Below are positions 42,101 through 54,758 of a stretch of 64,000 nucleotides of DNA, in pieces (position 1 is the first letter of the stretch; each line of letters starts with the position of its first letter). Origin of the DNA: Dipetalonema caudispina. Its lineage: Eukaryota > Nematoda > Chromadorea > Rhabditida > Onchocercidae. Both the position numbers and the translations under genes were made by a program. The stretch covers positions 1 to 64,000 of the forward strand of contig JABVXV010000333.1 in NCBI GenBank assembly GCA_013365325.1, given 5' to 3'. The notes under the pieces are model-generated. The model did no database searches. It had not been told where the DNA came from and saw only the letters and a list, made by a program, of their open reading frames with translations.

Positions 42101-43006
42101 ATGCGAATGCTTGGAGATACATACTGATAGATAAACATATTTCAGAGCAGTACCATTCAGTGACAATAACGATAGAAGGAAGTTCTTGCAAATTTTAGAG
42201 AAGGATAAAAAGAGTTGGGAAAATTGATGGTATCAACGTGGCAAACACATAATAATGAAATGCTTTTACGAATGTGGTTATATGTCAGAATTGAATATAT
42301 ACTGGAAGAAATTCTATGAAACAAAAGAAAGATATTCTTTTTTGAAAGAAATATTCAATATTAGTAGAGTAAAATTTTCAAGCCAACTAATGAAGTGAAA
42401 ATCAATTAATTGAAATGTAAAATCGATTAATATACGGGATGCTAGAAAAATTGCCATGAAGATCATCTTTCGTTGCTGCATGGAAGGAAGCAATTATCAT
42501 TTTTTTTTTTTTTTTTTATAGCGGATAATGCAATTGCTGGATAGAAAACACAAAAAATTTATTTTAAAGCATCCAACATATGAAAAACGATTCGCAAGTT
42601 TGAAAATCTGAACAACTCAACAAAACTGGCCTAATCAACTTAATGATATAAACGACAAATTCGCTAAGAATAATAGACTGTTATATGGGCCGAACATTCA
42701 TTAAAGATGGAAAAAACTAATAAGAATTAGTCGAATCATCCTATTTCCTTATAATTTTACCTAATAATTTGAAAAAGAATTGTATAAGTGCTCTGAAATT
42801 GGCTAAGCTCATATTCATGACCTAGAGGGTAAAAGGATTAGCATATCAGCCTACTCGTAGATTGAACAAGGACTATCTTCAATACATAACAGGTATTTGA
42901 GGTCAACAAAATCAAAACGAATTAAATTCTTCCATGAAGAATAAAACAAAACAAGCGCAACAATCGTTTGTTCTATGCTTAAGAATTTCGAATAAAGAAT
43001 TCTGTG
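42092..43006 (-). other. Intercistronic region, ears-1 to pars-1
   Basis: About 915 bp between the GluRS stop codon and the ProRS ATG, with no supported exon. A minus-strand AATAAA lies at 42563-42558, about 445 nt past the GluRS stop. That would allow 3'-end formation before the ProRS acceptor. A T-rich tract on the plus strand lies near 42500-42518. Confidence 0.6.
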
Positions 43007-46000
43007 TTATACCTTTGGAGTGGAAGCATTCATATTAGGAGTCGATACATACTCCACACCAAATTCATCCTTATATTGTTTCTTCAATCTCAGTAACTCT
43101 GCTATCGCATCCTTTGCTTCCTGCTGCAATGGAAAATTTAAAATCTTGAATTTCTTTGCCCGATTAAACATTTAAATACATTGTAATAAATATTTCAGGA
43201 TGACTTCAAATTTTTCTTCCCTTACACTGCAGCGGGCAGAGTATTATACTATTTAGAGATAGAACCTGCCACATAAATCAAACATAGAAAGGAATCCCTA
43301 TTACGTTTTCAGTTCATCTTTTCTTAGCTTCACTTATCTTGAAAATTAGTGACAGTTGAGAAATTTACACAAAAATTTTCTGAAATCCCGATTAAAAAAT
43401 GAACAAACAAATAAACAAACGAATAAAACGCACCGCTTTTGCATCTTTTGCTTTCAAAGATCTCACCAAATCACCTTGTTGAGCAATTTTCCTCGCAAAT
43501 GTTTCCATACATTTTAAGCTGTCGCTTTTTCCTTTATTATCGCTTGGAGTGACAAGTACAGTTTTCGGTTTATAGTCCGTTCCTGCCATTTCCTTATACT
43601 TTTGCTTCAAATCCAAGAGCTTCGCTATAGCTGTCTTCGCTTCTTCGCTTTTTGGATTCGCAGCTTTCAATGTACGAACTATATTGCCTAAAATTAAATT
43701 CCAAACTAAGAAACCTAAAAAAAAATTTTTTTCGTAAAATTGAATAGAGTAATTTGAAAGTAAAACAGTGTCAATTTACAGAGTATTGACTCAAACGTTT
43801 GAAAATCAGTTTCAGTTGCACTGAGCCAAACTTCAAAAATTTGTTGGATTCATGTAGATAATGATCCATCATATACATCTCGAAGAATCAAAGTTTTCGC
43901 AACACCTTGTTCCTCAATCTTTCTGTACAGTTCTTCTACACTTCGTTCCACTGTCAATTGCTCTTGTTGTTGTGATGAAATTGTCGATTTTGGTTTATAT
44001 TCCAAACCGGTTCTTTCCTTGTACTGCTTTTTAAGGTCCAGTAGCTTTGATATGGCAGCTTTAGTTTCATCACTTTTAGGATTAGCAGCTTTCAAAGACC
44101 GAACAAGATTTCCTTGTTCTTCAATACTTTGATACAAGTCTTTGACACTGTCGGATGAAGGCGGTTTGTCAGCTTTGTTACCCTCCGCGGACAATTCTTG
44201 ATATGCCTTTTTCAGATTCAGAAGAACAGTGATCGCCTCTTTAGTTTCCACACTTTTCGGGTCTGCTGCTTTCAAGGATCTGACTAAATCGCCTTGCTCC
44301 TTTATTTGCTGATTAAGCTTAAGTATGTCCAATTGACCTGGAAAATTTCAGATGTTTGAGAAACTTTTGAATTAAAGTGTGTAGAAAACAAGGAAAAAAA
44401 TGGACAAAGAGCATAAAGCGATTAGTAATCATAGAGCAAAAAGGCTTCTTTAGATTTACAGACATCTTCTTGAATATCTTCATCTTTCACGTCCCAAATT
44501 TTTCAAATCAAAATGGCTTTAAAAGAGGAAACTAATAAAATCAAAACTAACTTGCTGATGAATTCCCATTTATCTGAATGCCACCGTTTGCTTTTCCCAA
44601 CTTTATGGAGGAAGAATCCTCATTCATAGCCTGAAATACTCCAAAACATACGAACTGATATGAAACACTAGCTTAAACCTACCCATAATCAAAGTTGATA
44701 CACCGGATGAATAAATAAATCTAGAGTAGGAAGCAGTTTCCATTTCGGCTTATTTTGCTCTCCAGATACTCTATTTCATTTTAAAGAGATTTCATTTACC
44801 GTTTGAGTTAATTTAACAAGTTTATTGCTGCCGTCTGGTATCAGAATTAAAACAATCGGTATTTCAAATCCAGAATATTCGCTTTTTGACGTGTACGCTG
44901 AGTCACATATATAGTATCCTTTACGTTGCAATTGAATAATATCACCTTTACGTATTTCTTTCATTGCTGGCTCACCCATAAAGTCGAGGTATTTCTGGAA
45001 GACATATCTTGACAATTAAACATTCGCGCTGATATTTTGACGGGATAACTTTATTAGTTATGCTTATTATCTCACAAATTATTTGAATTTAAAAAATACA
45101 GAAGTTCTCGGATCATAAAATTGGATTTTTAATAAGGCCTTATTCGTGTATTCCTCTCATATTCTTGTCCTAGGGCAATAAAAAAATTTTTGATGCTCTC
45201 AAATACAAACTTTGTACTTAATGCTTGAATACGCAGTGAATTGGTTAAATATTAATGAGAGATAATAATCTGAAAAATTATTCATGATATCGGCATATAA
45301 CATACCACAGAATCATAATTAACGAATTGTTTCCAGTCTTCATCTTTCCCAATAACAGCCTTACTGATAATATGAGAATATTCAACGGTTTTTACCGGAA
45401 TCTGTGGTCCTGATTTTGTGTCAGCAATCCACGTCACTTTTAGTGTCTTCTTGTAATCCTGCATTGTTACTTAACATTTACATGATTATATCAAATTTCT
45501 TGCGGTTCCAAAAATACCACAAATTTAAGATTGGATATAAAATAACTTCAAGAAATTAATTAGTAGGAAAAACAAAAGTTCGAAGTTATAGCCAAACTTC
45601 TTGATCGGAACAGTAGTGGAGATTCCACTAACTCTTTCTCAGTAATGAGAAACCAACAACAGTTTTCCCAAGAAACATGTTTCTTTAAATGGTGGTCAAC
45701 TATCGACCATTTAGTGGCGTTAACTATCAACCATTAAGTTTAATTTATCAACTGATTAGGTCTTTGGTTGTTCAAAAAAAGGAAAAAGACGAAATAAAAA
45801 AATCGCAACAAACCTTGTTCTCTAAATCTAATTTTGCTCTGATTTCTGTTATTTTATCCTTATCCTTCAATATGTCACAGATTTTCATATTTCCCCAATT
45901 GATAAATGTCACCGAATCACCAATTTTCATTTCCCGCGCATCAACTTCCTCCACCAGAATCTTTTTACTATACCATACAGTTTTTGTTCCAATTTCGACA

Positions 46001-49000
46001 TTCTAAAGCAAAGTTTTCGAACAACTGAAACAATCTCCAAACATAAAAAGAAAAGTCAACAAAAGCATACGAAAAACTATTATTTCAATTTGAAAGGCTA
46101 TCTCGTCAAAGCTTCCCATCGGATACCCTAACCACCTCTATAATAAAAAAAATAACCAAACACAAAAATCACAGCGAAAGGAAATATGAAAGAAGACTTA
46201 ATATTTGAAACTATATGTTTCTGCAATAAATATTGAAAGTTTTAAATAGATAGACCACAGAGATGACATTCTGTTTTGTGAACCGATATAACAGCAAAAG
46301 ATAGACGCCTTCACAATGTTTGGTAAACAATAAAGTAACCTTCGGATGTAATGATACTTTCCTTGATTCTTCAGCCAAACTATCCGTAACTATTACTTGA
46401 ACAAGGTTTTCTACACAAGCAAGAGCGGTATAACGAGGAGCAATTGGATCAATCACCTAAAATTCAATGCAAGGTTTTAACCCTTCATTTTTCCATCAAG
46501 GAAAAAGTTAATTACAATAATTTCTATCTCTTCGTGTGAAAAAAAAAAAAAAAACTACTACAAGTACAGCAAAGTTTTCAAATTAAAAACAGAATTCGGA
46601 TATGTAGGTGTTTGCAGTAACTTATTATGTAAAGCGAGCGAATTTCCCGTTTAAACAAACTTTTTTATTAAAAGACCAGATTTTATCCCATTCCATCATG
46701 ACAATGGCACGACTGCCACCTTGGGCAACAATAAACTGTTTCAAGCCTTCAACCGTTAATCCGCGTCGCATCACACCTCGCACAGTTGGCAGCCGTGGAT
46801 CATCCCTTCAATAAAAGCAGAACTTTTCATGGTATACGCAAATTGCACTTGTTCTAGTAATTATTTTGCAGAAATTAGAAAATATGTCAGAGTTTATAAC
46901 CTTTTGTCAGAAATATGATGTATTCGATCTTTGCTTCGAAATTCTACAAAAGCAATACTTACTAGCTTATGGCAGCACTGCACAATAAGTAATCCTTACC
47001 ATCCTTCCACATGATGCTCATCGACAAGCCACGTAAGTTTCCGCTTACTCATCACGGTATTTGTCATATTTAATCGAGCATATGACCAAATATATGGTTT
47101 TCTTAGTCCTAGCATATCACAAATAAAATAGTATTGCTCATCACGATCTGTGTATTCTGTAGTACGAAGAGCATGTGTAACACCTTCAATACTATCGACT
47201 ATAGGACAGGCAAAATCGTATGTTGGGTAAACCCTGAAAAAACAAATCATAGCTAAATTTCTGGCAAAAAATAATCGAAAATGTCCTACTTTACTAAGCT
47301 ATATTGACAAAAACAGCGTTAACAAAAAGCCTTCCAACACGTAAAGGCGCGGCTATCTGTCAGTTTTTAAGATGTATAATAGATAACGATTATAGTTGCT
47401 GTAATAGAGCGACGACCAACTTATATTTGTTTCCAGTTCGAACATGAGTTTCTGGCTTACAGCGATAAATTGTTGGATCACGCATTGTGCCGTTGTTGCT
47501 TTCCATGTCAATTTTGATTCGAACACAACATTTTTGCCCTTTTGCAGTCGCTTTTTTCATTTCTTCCCATAGCATCAAATTTTGCTCCGGAGCTTCAAAA
47601 TTTAAATAAAAGAACATGATTTAATTTAATCAACTACTATCTATTTCGATTTCTCTTCCCTATTGGAAATTTGAAATGTGAAACACAAAGCATCGTACAA
47701 TGAAACAAAGATTGGTAGCGCCGTATATTGCGTCATTTTTCATCAGACGTAATGTTATCTCTAGTAGTGAAGAAATAATACAAATATGGCATGATTAAAC
47801 AAGGAACTTAATGTCTGGCAAGTATCTTAATAGTAATTTATTAAGTTCTAACACCAGTATATTTCAATTTATCTGAGTGAAATTCTTTTTTTTCAAAACT
47901 CTAGTTGGTTTATTTGTGCTAACTTAAAATACTGATAGAAGCAGTGATTTCCTTACTTGACTAAGCTTTTCGGTAAACTTACCTGAAATAATAAAATCTT
48001 AAACAAATGGGCTTACTGTTATTATGACATCGACTTTTCTTGCGTTCTTCACGTTCTTTTCTCATCAACTCGGCGTCTGTATCGTCAACATATGCTTTTC
48101 CTTCTTGTAACAAACGTTCACACATTTCTAATATCAAATCAAAATAGTCAGATGTATGCGTCCATCTATCTGGTCTCACGTTTAACATTTTCAAATCTTC
48201 CAAAATCACCTAAAACGAAGTCTAGCAGTTCCTTTAACATTGCAACATTGATAATATGATTTAGGTGTGTCGCCAATATAGTGCCCCAGTTGACAGTATA
48301 TTTTTTGTCTTAAACCTGTACAGTTTCAATTTTCTAATGATAGATTCTCCAATGAAAGTCCCATCATGTGTCTAAGTGCTGAAAGCACTGAAAGTGAACT
48401 CAAATTAAATTTTCAGTCAAACGGCAACCAAAATCACTAATATATCATCACCAACCTGCTCAAAATGAGCATTTTCTTTTGCTGGATTCGTATCATCAAA
48501 TCGCATAATCAAGTTTCCTTCGAAAGTTTGCTGATAATATTGATTTAAAAGAGCTGCTTTAGCATGTCCAATGTGCAAATACCTGGAAAAAAAAGAAAAG
48601 ATGCAGTTGAGACGCTTTTCTCTTTTGCACCAGGTAAATCTGTAAATATATTATTTATAGCAGAAACAAAATCACTCACCCACTGGCTTCAGGTGGGAAC
48701 CGAACTACCACTTTTCCTTTTTCTGCACCAGGCAACTCTATAAATTTCCCCTCGTCCTTTACTTGATCTTTCACTTTTTTTCCTTCAACGCTTTTTGTTG
48801 CTTCATTTTGGCCTCTGACGATTGTCGTAATTTTCTAAAGTTTTTAATAATATCAGTAATTAAAGGATACTAACAATTTTTGCAACAAATGCCTATATTC
48901 GTTATGCAAGGAAATACTGAAGATAATATTGACAAAATTACGAAGATAATCAATCACTGTTTCAATAAAAAGAAGGTTGTAAAACTACATGCCGGAATTG

Positions 49001-50537
49001 TTCATCCAAAAAAGACTTCCTGACAAGGCTCTGCTGCAAGAATTTAAAAAAAATCACATGAAAATATTAGACTCACCGACTTCATTTCCCTCTTTTCTAC
49101 CTTTCCTGGAATCTCTACTCGAAATTTGCCAATAGCATTATGTGCATCAGCAAATACGGGATCGTGTAGCATATTTTCAAAGAATGTCGAAAAAGGTTTT
49201 TGTTGTTGAACCTGCAAAAATTTTTTCCCGCATTCTTTGAAAGCTTGTAAAGAAAAAAGTACGAAGGCGATATGGTTAGGCGTAGCAAATCTCAAGGAAA
49301 AAAGCAAATAAACCTCACGATGAACACAAGATACAGAACTCTTACCTTCTCATCTGCAGCTATAACAGTCCACAGCATAATATCCGCAAGCGTACGTCGA
49401 TTAAGGCACAGATATGGTCTGGTTTTTAATTGTTCTTCAGCTGATTTCATTACATCTCCCAAATTACCATGTTGTAAGTACCGTTCGACCACTGTCACCC
49501 AGCAATCAATCTAAACGAAGTATTGAAAAACACAAGAAATACAGTATAGTTTCTATGATCCAAGTCCATCATTCAGAAGCTTGTTTTTTCAGAGATTTAA
49601 ATTGACAAAATAGATAAGAACATTCATGAAAGAATAATAGCAAATCGCTAATATTAAACATTAAGAAAAAGAAAAAAATTAATAAGAAGTAAAATGTAGA
49701 ATGAGGCATCAAAGAACATAGAAAAACATATTTGAAGGAATTAAAATTTTCTGTGAAATTATTCGCCAAAAATAAGATTTAAAATATGTAAAGCAAAAGC
49801 ATCAATCATTTGACAAGATTTACCATAACATATAAAATTGATTACCTCAGCTTGTTCAACAATATCCCTACCAAATAAATCATTCGCTTTATCAGAACTG
49901 CGTACAATGAAACGTGCAATAGAAGCGTCATTTGTATATTTCACTCCGTCTCTGCAACGTAAAACAGAATGATGTATGAAGAGGGGAGTTATGTATTATT
50001 ATGCTCATAAATTGGTTTTAATGCTATTTTAAATTCTACGAATGTTATGATGAATTCAAGCATAGAAATCGTTCCTGCAGATTCATAAGCATGTAAACAT
50101 TTGAACAAAAAAAAAACCGCCAAGCAAATAAGCCTTCAATTCCTCAGTGTCTTAGTGATCATAATATAAAAAACTGATGATAACAAACAAATACGCTTTC
50201 GCGCCCACAAAGTACGTAGTAAGCAACTCGAAACATGGTTAAACATCATCTTTAATCTCAATCAGTTTCCAATTCAAAAATCCCAATGTCGGGTGGTAAA
50301 TACTTGAATTCCAACCCCCCTCCCCCAAAAAAAGAAGCAAACAAGCATACAATTTTATGTTTAAACTTACAATATCATTTCGTTGAGCATTTCATCAGTG
50401 AAAACAACCGATTTCTCAATACTGAAACCGGATGCAGAAAGAGCAAGAATTGTTCCATAAGCTGGATTCCTACGTGAAATGTTGAATGTAACCGTTCTTC
50501 GTTCAACTGACTCCACAGATGCATCACTGGTAACCAT
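43007..50537 (-). CDS. ears-1: Glutamyl-tRNA synthetase with N-terminal GST-like domain and four C-terminal WHEP repeats
   Basis: Eighteen exons, minus strand: 50537-50371, 49951-49846, 49510-49346, 49211-49077, 48834-48680, 48582-48456, 48209-48017, 47592-47421, 47233-47000, 46805-46661, 46456-46340, 46002-45814, 45458-45306, 44994-44800, 44630-44552, 44337-43906, 43687-43434, 43123-43007; 1044 aa. A GST-like N-terminus ([32 protein letters not shown]) leads into the class I core: [20 protein letters not shown] (HIGH motif), [24 protein letters not shown] and the KMSKS-equivalent VMSKRKLTW. The anticodon-binding beta domains follow. Four WHEP helix-turn-helix repeats come last, each with a core like [17 protein letters not shown] and [14 protein letters not shown] repeats bind tRNA and partners in multi-synthetase complexes. 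The reading frame ends NASTPKV then TAA. The exact start is uncertain: an in-frame ATG lies slightly upstream. Confidence 0.94.
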
Positions 50538-50849
50538 TTCACCAAATCTAACTAGGAAATACATTGACAATGCATCATAAAGCCTCTTTTAGCAACAACA
50601 ATAACTGCTAATCCCCGTTCAAAATAGAACGCCACTTATAAACATTTTCATGGAATAATGCAAATTTCTTCCTAGCGACTATAGATCTCAAGAAATATTC
50701 TTGAATCCATTCAAATAATGAATGAAACCGGATAAATAAATGTAGATGAAATGCAACTGCAAAAACAATACAAGTGATTACGAAAACTTTTATACATCCA
50801 CATGCACAGAAACAGACAAAAATTGTGTAAAAAAAGGATCATTTATGGG
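50538..50849 (-). other. Short intercistronic region, PQBP1 to ears-1
   Basis: Only about 312 bp separate the PQBP1 stop from the GluRS ATG on the same strand. That is short for two independent promoters, but within the range of nematode operon spacing. It contains the acceptor described at 50551-50561. Confidence 0.6.
50551..50561 (-). promoter_or_regulatory. Candidate spliced-leader acceptor for ears-1
   Basis: On the minus strand TATTTCCTAG ends about 14 nt before the ATG at 50537. A TTAG follows at once and could also be used. No upstream coding exon fits it. Confidence 0.4.
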
Positions 50850-53440
50850 CTATTTCTCTCGTTCTTTCTGCTGCTTCCGTAAAACCGCACCTGGAGCAGG
50901 ATAAGGCCGTTGCTGGAACAGAGGACCACTAGCCGTAACATCGGCACCTGTTTTATCGTGGGCATGTAGACCGGAACTCCATGTACCACTGAAAATACTT
51001 TTCAGTGAGAAAAAATGTATGAATAAAAACTTGGAAAAAAGTATTATTTAGATTTCATGTTTATGTAAAATCATCCTTGTGTTTGCAAAACGAAAAAACC
51101 ATCCCATGAAATTTAGATCAACAATTTTACACATTACTTTCTTCATTATTCCAGTTAAGAGTTCTATAATTCGGTTTTTTAATCTAAGTACCCACCACAA
51201 AAGCATATTAAGAATAAGCCCCAGAATGAACGCCACAGCATACTGAATACTATTCGTTATCAAGATAAATTTAAAGTCCAACTACAGTTCTTGAAAAAAA
51301 TCCAGACTTAAAAGATAAGGGTGGAATAGTAAAATGACGCATTTTGACGAATATAAAATTAGAGAAGAATTTTCAACGCGAAAAAATACATACACAGGGA
51401 CGTTGTCACCATAAGCAGCTGGATCCATTGGATCGATTCCTTTTCGTTTGGCACGCTCTGGAAAACATATATACAATTATACAAGAAATTAAACTTAAAG
51501 TTAATAAAGTCCCTTCCCTAAATTGATTTCAATAATATTTTGTCCAGCACATACACGACTTCACATTTCCTTCACGTTTCGACGTAAATCATAGACAAAC
51601 TTTTATTAGCACATATAATTTCTCTTTTGTTTCAATTTTCAATTTGCATCTTAGATAAGACTCAAGTAATGTGTTGGTGAAAATTACTTTAGTTACATTT
51701 AAATCGCAATGGAAACTACGAAGAAATGCATTATTTCTTATAAAAAACCAGTGAAACTTACTCAGTTTGTCCCTGTCATTCAGCTCAGGCCTGCTTTCCT
51801 CATCACTTTCAGAAGCTGATAAGCGATCGCTAGCTTCAGAATCTGATAGGGAACCACGTCGCTAAAACGAAGGCAAATTATCAGTAAAACATTACTTCCT
51901 GCGTTTTATTTTCCTACCAAAAGAGAACAACGTTCCATCATAACAACTATATTTCCATTGTAACTAAATCCAACCTTTCTCTTCGACCTATTTTCATCAT
52001 GTCGTTTGATTGTGCCTCCCCGATCTTCCCTGTAAACTTCTCTTTCCTCATCATTCTTCTTTTCATCACTATCCTTTCTACCTTCACCAAGACCATTAGT
52101 ATTTTCGCCTTTTTCAAATAATTCTGAAAAAAATTACTGTACTGCGTTTCAAAATTAAGCAAAAAAATTTCTGAACCAACTCATTTATCCATTTTGCTGA
52201 AATTAAATTAAGTTAAATCGAACCAAACAAAGTTAAATTAAATTGAATCAAAACCAAACCCTTGGCAACTTTCGGTGCAGCATCCCCAATCACAGCCAAA
52301 GGATGTCTAGGAGGGAGCCAAGATACCTCATCAGTTCGCGGACACCAGTAATAATGACGTGTGCAACCAGGATCGTAAACTTCTTTCCAGCCTACAAAAC
52401 AACAATTCAAGAAAAAAAAAAACCGCAGAAGAAAAAATTTAGCCATTATTCCTACATACTTACCATTCGGTAACGGATATTTCTTCAGGATTTTAGCTCG
52501 TTGATCAAGATATTTTTGTGTAAGTCTGAAAAATGGAAATTTACTTGTGAGTATATTTATGATATAATTAATTACTTCTTCCATACAAAAATATTTTCAA
52601 ATGTGTTCAAATATTATCGCACCAACAAAGTAATTGAGAGAATTTGATAAAAGAATATAGGTGGAAAATGATGCTTTCTATTTCATTAAAATGATTTGTA
52701 TAAGTTCCACTTTTGCCGAAACTTCTCTGTTCATTCAAAACATCATCTACTGCAGTAAGTACAGTTTCCTCGTGATTTGAAAGAAATCGTTGAAATGTGA
52801 GGTAACTTTTTACATCTTTTTATTTTAGCCATTATAAAAATACCAGCAAAATGAAAACTTAAACGAGTAGAACTGACGAATGCAACAAACCTATTTTCAT
52901 TCGTTCCATCCTTCCAATGATCATAACAAAACTGTACGCAATAGTGATATGGATTCCATTTATTTGGACATCCACGAGCTCCTGAAGCATTCTTTTCTGT
53001 CTTTTGACGTGTATTACTTTGTACTCCAGCAGGTGTTTCTGCATCATAATTCTCAGCAATCACTTCTTCAGCAGCATCTATAAATTATCATTTATAAACA
53101 TGATCATTTTTTTTTTATCGATATCAGCAAATTTTGATGCTCTTTTCACGAAATGTGACATTTAATTTCCACATTTCTACAACATCTATCAGCAGAAAAA
53201 ACAAATTTTACCCATGATTTAACTATATTATTTAAAAAAAAAGACCAAAAGTACTTGCAGTTTTACATATTATTTGAATCATCAAAATATATTTCATACA
53301 GGTTTTGCGTGATGAATGAACATATTTTTCATTAAGGATATACTAAAATGATTTAATATAAAATTCAAATAAACTATCAAACCTTCATGTATAATTCCAC
53401 GTCGTTTAAGTCGAGCAAGAAGTGCCGCTGGTAAAGGCAT
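50850..53440 (-). CDS. PQBP1: Polyglutamine-binding protein 1 homologue (WW-domain splicing factor)
   Basis: Eight exons, minus strand: 53440-53383, 53077-52891, 52525-52464, 52391-52260, 52123-51975, 51861-51762, 51457-51394, 50988-50850; 296 aa (human 265). The start [16 protein letters not shown] and acidic [13 protein letters not shown] match the family. A WW domain ([20 protein letters not shown], then [14 protein letters not shown]) follows. A charged, low-complexity middle leads to the C-terminal U5-15kD-binding peptide: [20 protein letters not shown] and [18 protein letters not shown]. That peptide in human PQBP1 binds TXNL4A/Dim1 of the U5 snRNP, so a nuclear splicing role is likely. 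Odd feature: a Cys- and aromatic-rich insert ([20 protein letters not shown]) with a basic helix-like stretch sits before the WW domain and is absent in human PQBP1. It lies upstream of ears-1 on the same strand. Confidence 0.93.
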
Positions 53441-54524
53441 CACAATAATACAACACTTTTGTGATACGTACGTTAATCCTGAAATTTTAAAAGGAAACTA
53501 ATTATATACCATTGAAGTATCACCAGGTGATACAAATGAACATAACAAAACGTAATGCAATCAAACATTAACTACATTCCTTCATTTATTAGAGGAAAAA
53601 CGTAAAACAACGTAATCACGTCAAACGTTTGATTACGCAATATCGGCATAATGTCGGCTAACCGTAAAATACGAGCCTAACCATATTCTGTGCAATGTGG
53701 GATGAATGCAATAGTGGTTTTTTGCGATTGCAATTGTAAATGGATGAAGGTGAGGTGAAAGGTCAAAAAAGTAATTTGTACTTGTCGAAGGATTTATCAT
53801 CCTGCAAATACTTCTAATCATATCAGTTAATTTATCATTCATATTTATTTTAACTGGCTTAAAGTGGGAAAAATTCTTGAATATTAACATGAAAATGCTA
53901 ATATTCTTATCAAACGTATAATGAAGTAGGAAAAATTAGATGACCAAAAGAAAAAAAAAAAAAAAAAAAACTGTTAACATTTCAAAAAATATGCGTATGG
54001 AAAATAATACAAAATAAATTTATCTTATAAAGATATCATTTATTGAAAATTCTTAATTCAATTTTGATTTTATAGTTGATTACAATATCTGTTATATTTT
54101 CCATCAAAATTGATTATAGCTGGAATGGAATATACTTTCCGTTGATAATATATTTCATTACAAGATGATAATTAGAATCACAAAATGTGAAGTAGGAAAG
54201 ATTTTCAACATGTATATCGTTACATCGAAAGAAGATACTATTTGATTTAAAATATTCTATTCCTCTGAAAAAAAAAAAAAAAAAAAAAAAAGAAAGATGG
54301 AAAATAAGTTTTGCTTTCTGAATCATAAAATTTTGTTAACTTTGTTAATTATTAATTAATGAAAGAATGAGATGTAAGTCTAATTTCATTTCCCTACATG
54401 CTATAACACTTTTTTAGCGATTGATGAAACAGTCTGTAGTTGCATTTGAAAATTTCGATGATAAAAATGAGCAAGAAAATAATTCAATTATACAATCAGA
54501 ATTTGATATATTTCCGTGACATTT
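53441..54524. other. Upstream region of PQBP1, no firm gene
   Basis: An 85-codon minus-strand open frame at 53633-53890 and one of 70 codons at 54114-54326 lie here, with no recognisable domain. The second follows a pure T-tract ending in CAG on the minus strand, so it could be an exon, but no reading frame joins it well to a neighbour. A-rich tracts lie at about 53948-53971 and 54268-54291. Confidence 0.4.
53478..53487 (-). promoter_or_regulatory. Candidate spliced-leader acceptor for PQBP1
   Basis: AAATTTCAG on the minus strand lies 38 nt before the PQBP1 ATG, without an upstream coding partner. Trans-splicing or a non-coding first exon are both possible. Confidence 0.35.
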
Positions 54525-54758
54525 TCAAAACAAAACATTTGAAGAACAAACAATTCTGAAAAAGTTATCATACCATTCAATAAAAAAGACGAATAACGTA
54601 AAGATGACAAGAAGAGTTAAATAGAAGTTAGCAGGGAAGACATTTTCTGATGCCAATAAATTTGTTGTATCTTGACCACTGTCCATCTCCTTATCATTAA
54701 ATCCTTCTTTGCTGTAAATTTCGCTATCTTTTGCATTGTGAAATTCAACCAATTGCAT
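54525..54758 (-). CDS. Possible small single-pass membrane protein
   Basis: Unrecognised. The open frame encodes 77 aa: a polar, acidic N-terminus (about 40 residues) followed by a hydrophobic run, FYLTLLVIFTLFVFFIEW, that would span a membrane once. There is no obvious signal peptide. TATAAAAA lies 25-32 nt upstream of the ATG (54783-54790 on the minus strand), which is too close for a normal leader but notable. A donor-like GTATGA follows the codon-split TG at the end of FIE. Splicing to the T-tract acceptor near 54268 would create a stop (TG plus A), giving a protein of about 61 aa. Unspliced it ends at 54525. A micropeptide-like function is speculation, and the ORF may be chance. Confidence 0.3.
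   Translation of the reverse strand: MQLVEFHNAKDSEIYSKEGFNDKEMDSGQDTTNLLASENVFPANFYLTLLVIFTLFVFFIEWYDNFFRIVCSSNVLF

Noticed and set aside
42830..42900. tRNA-like stretch between ears-1 and pars-1
   Set aside because: GGATTAGCATATCAGCC recalls a tRNA D-arm, but no matching B-box at the right spacing and no acceptor stem could be found.
53633..53890. 85-codon open frame upstream of PQBP1
   Set aside because: No domain, signal or splice partner recognised, and no supporting context. Open frames of this length occur by chance in this sequence.
54114..54326. 70-codon open frame after a long T-tract
   Set aside because: The acceptor-like CAG is attractive, but joining it to the small membrane ORF creates a stop or needs an odd acceptor. 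No similarity seen.
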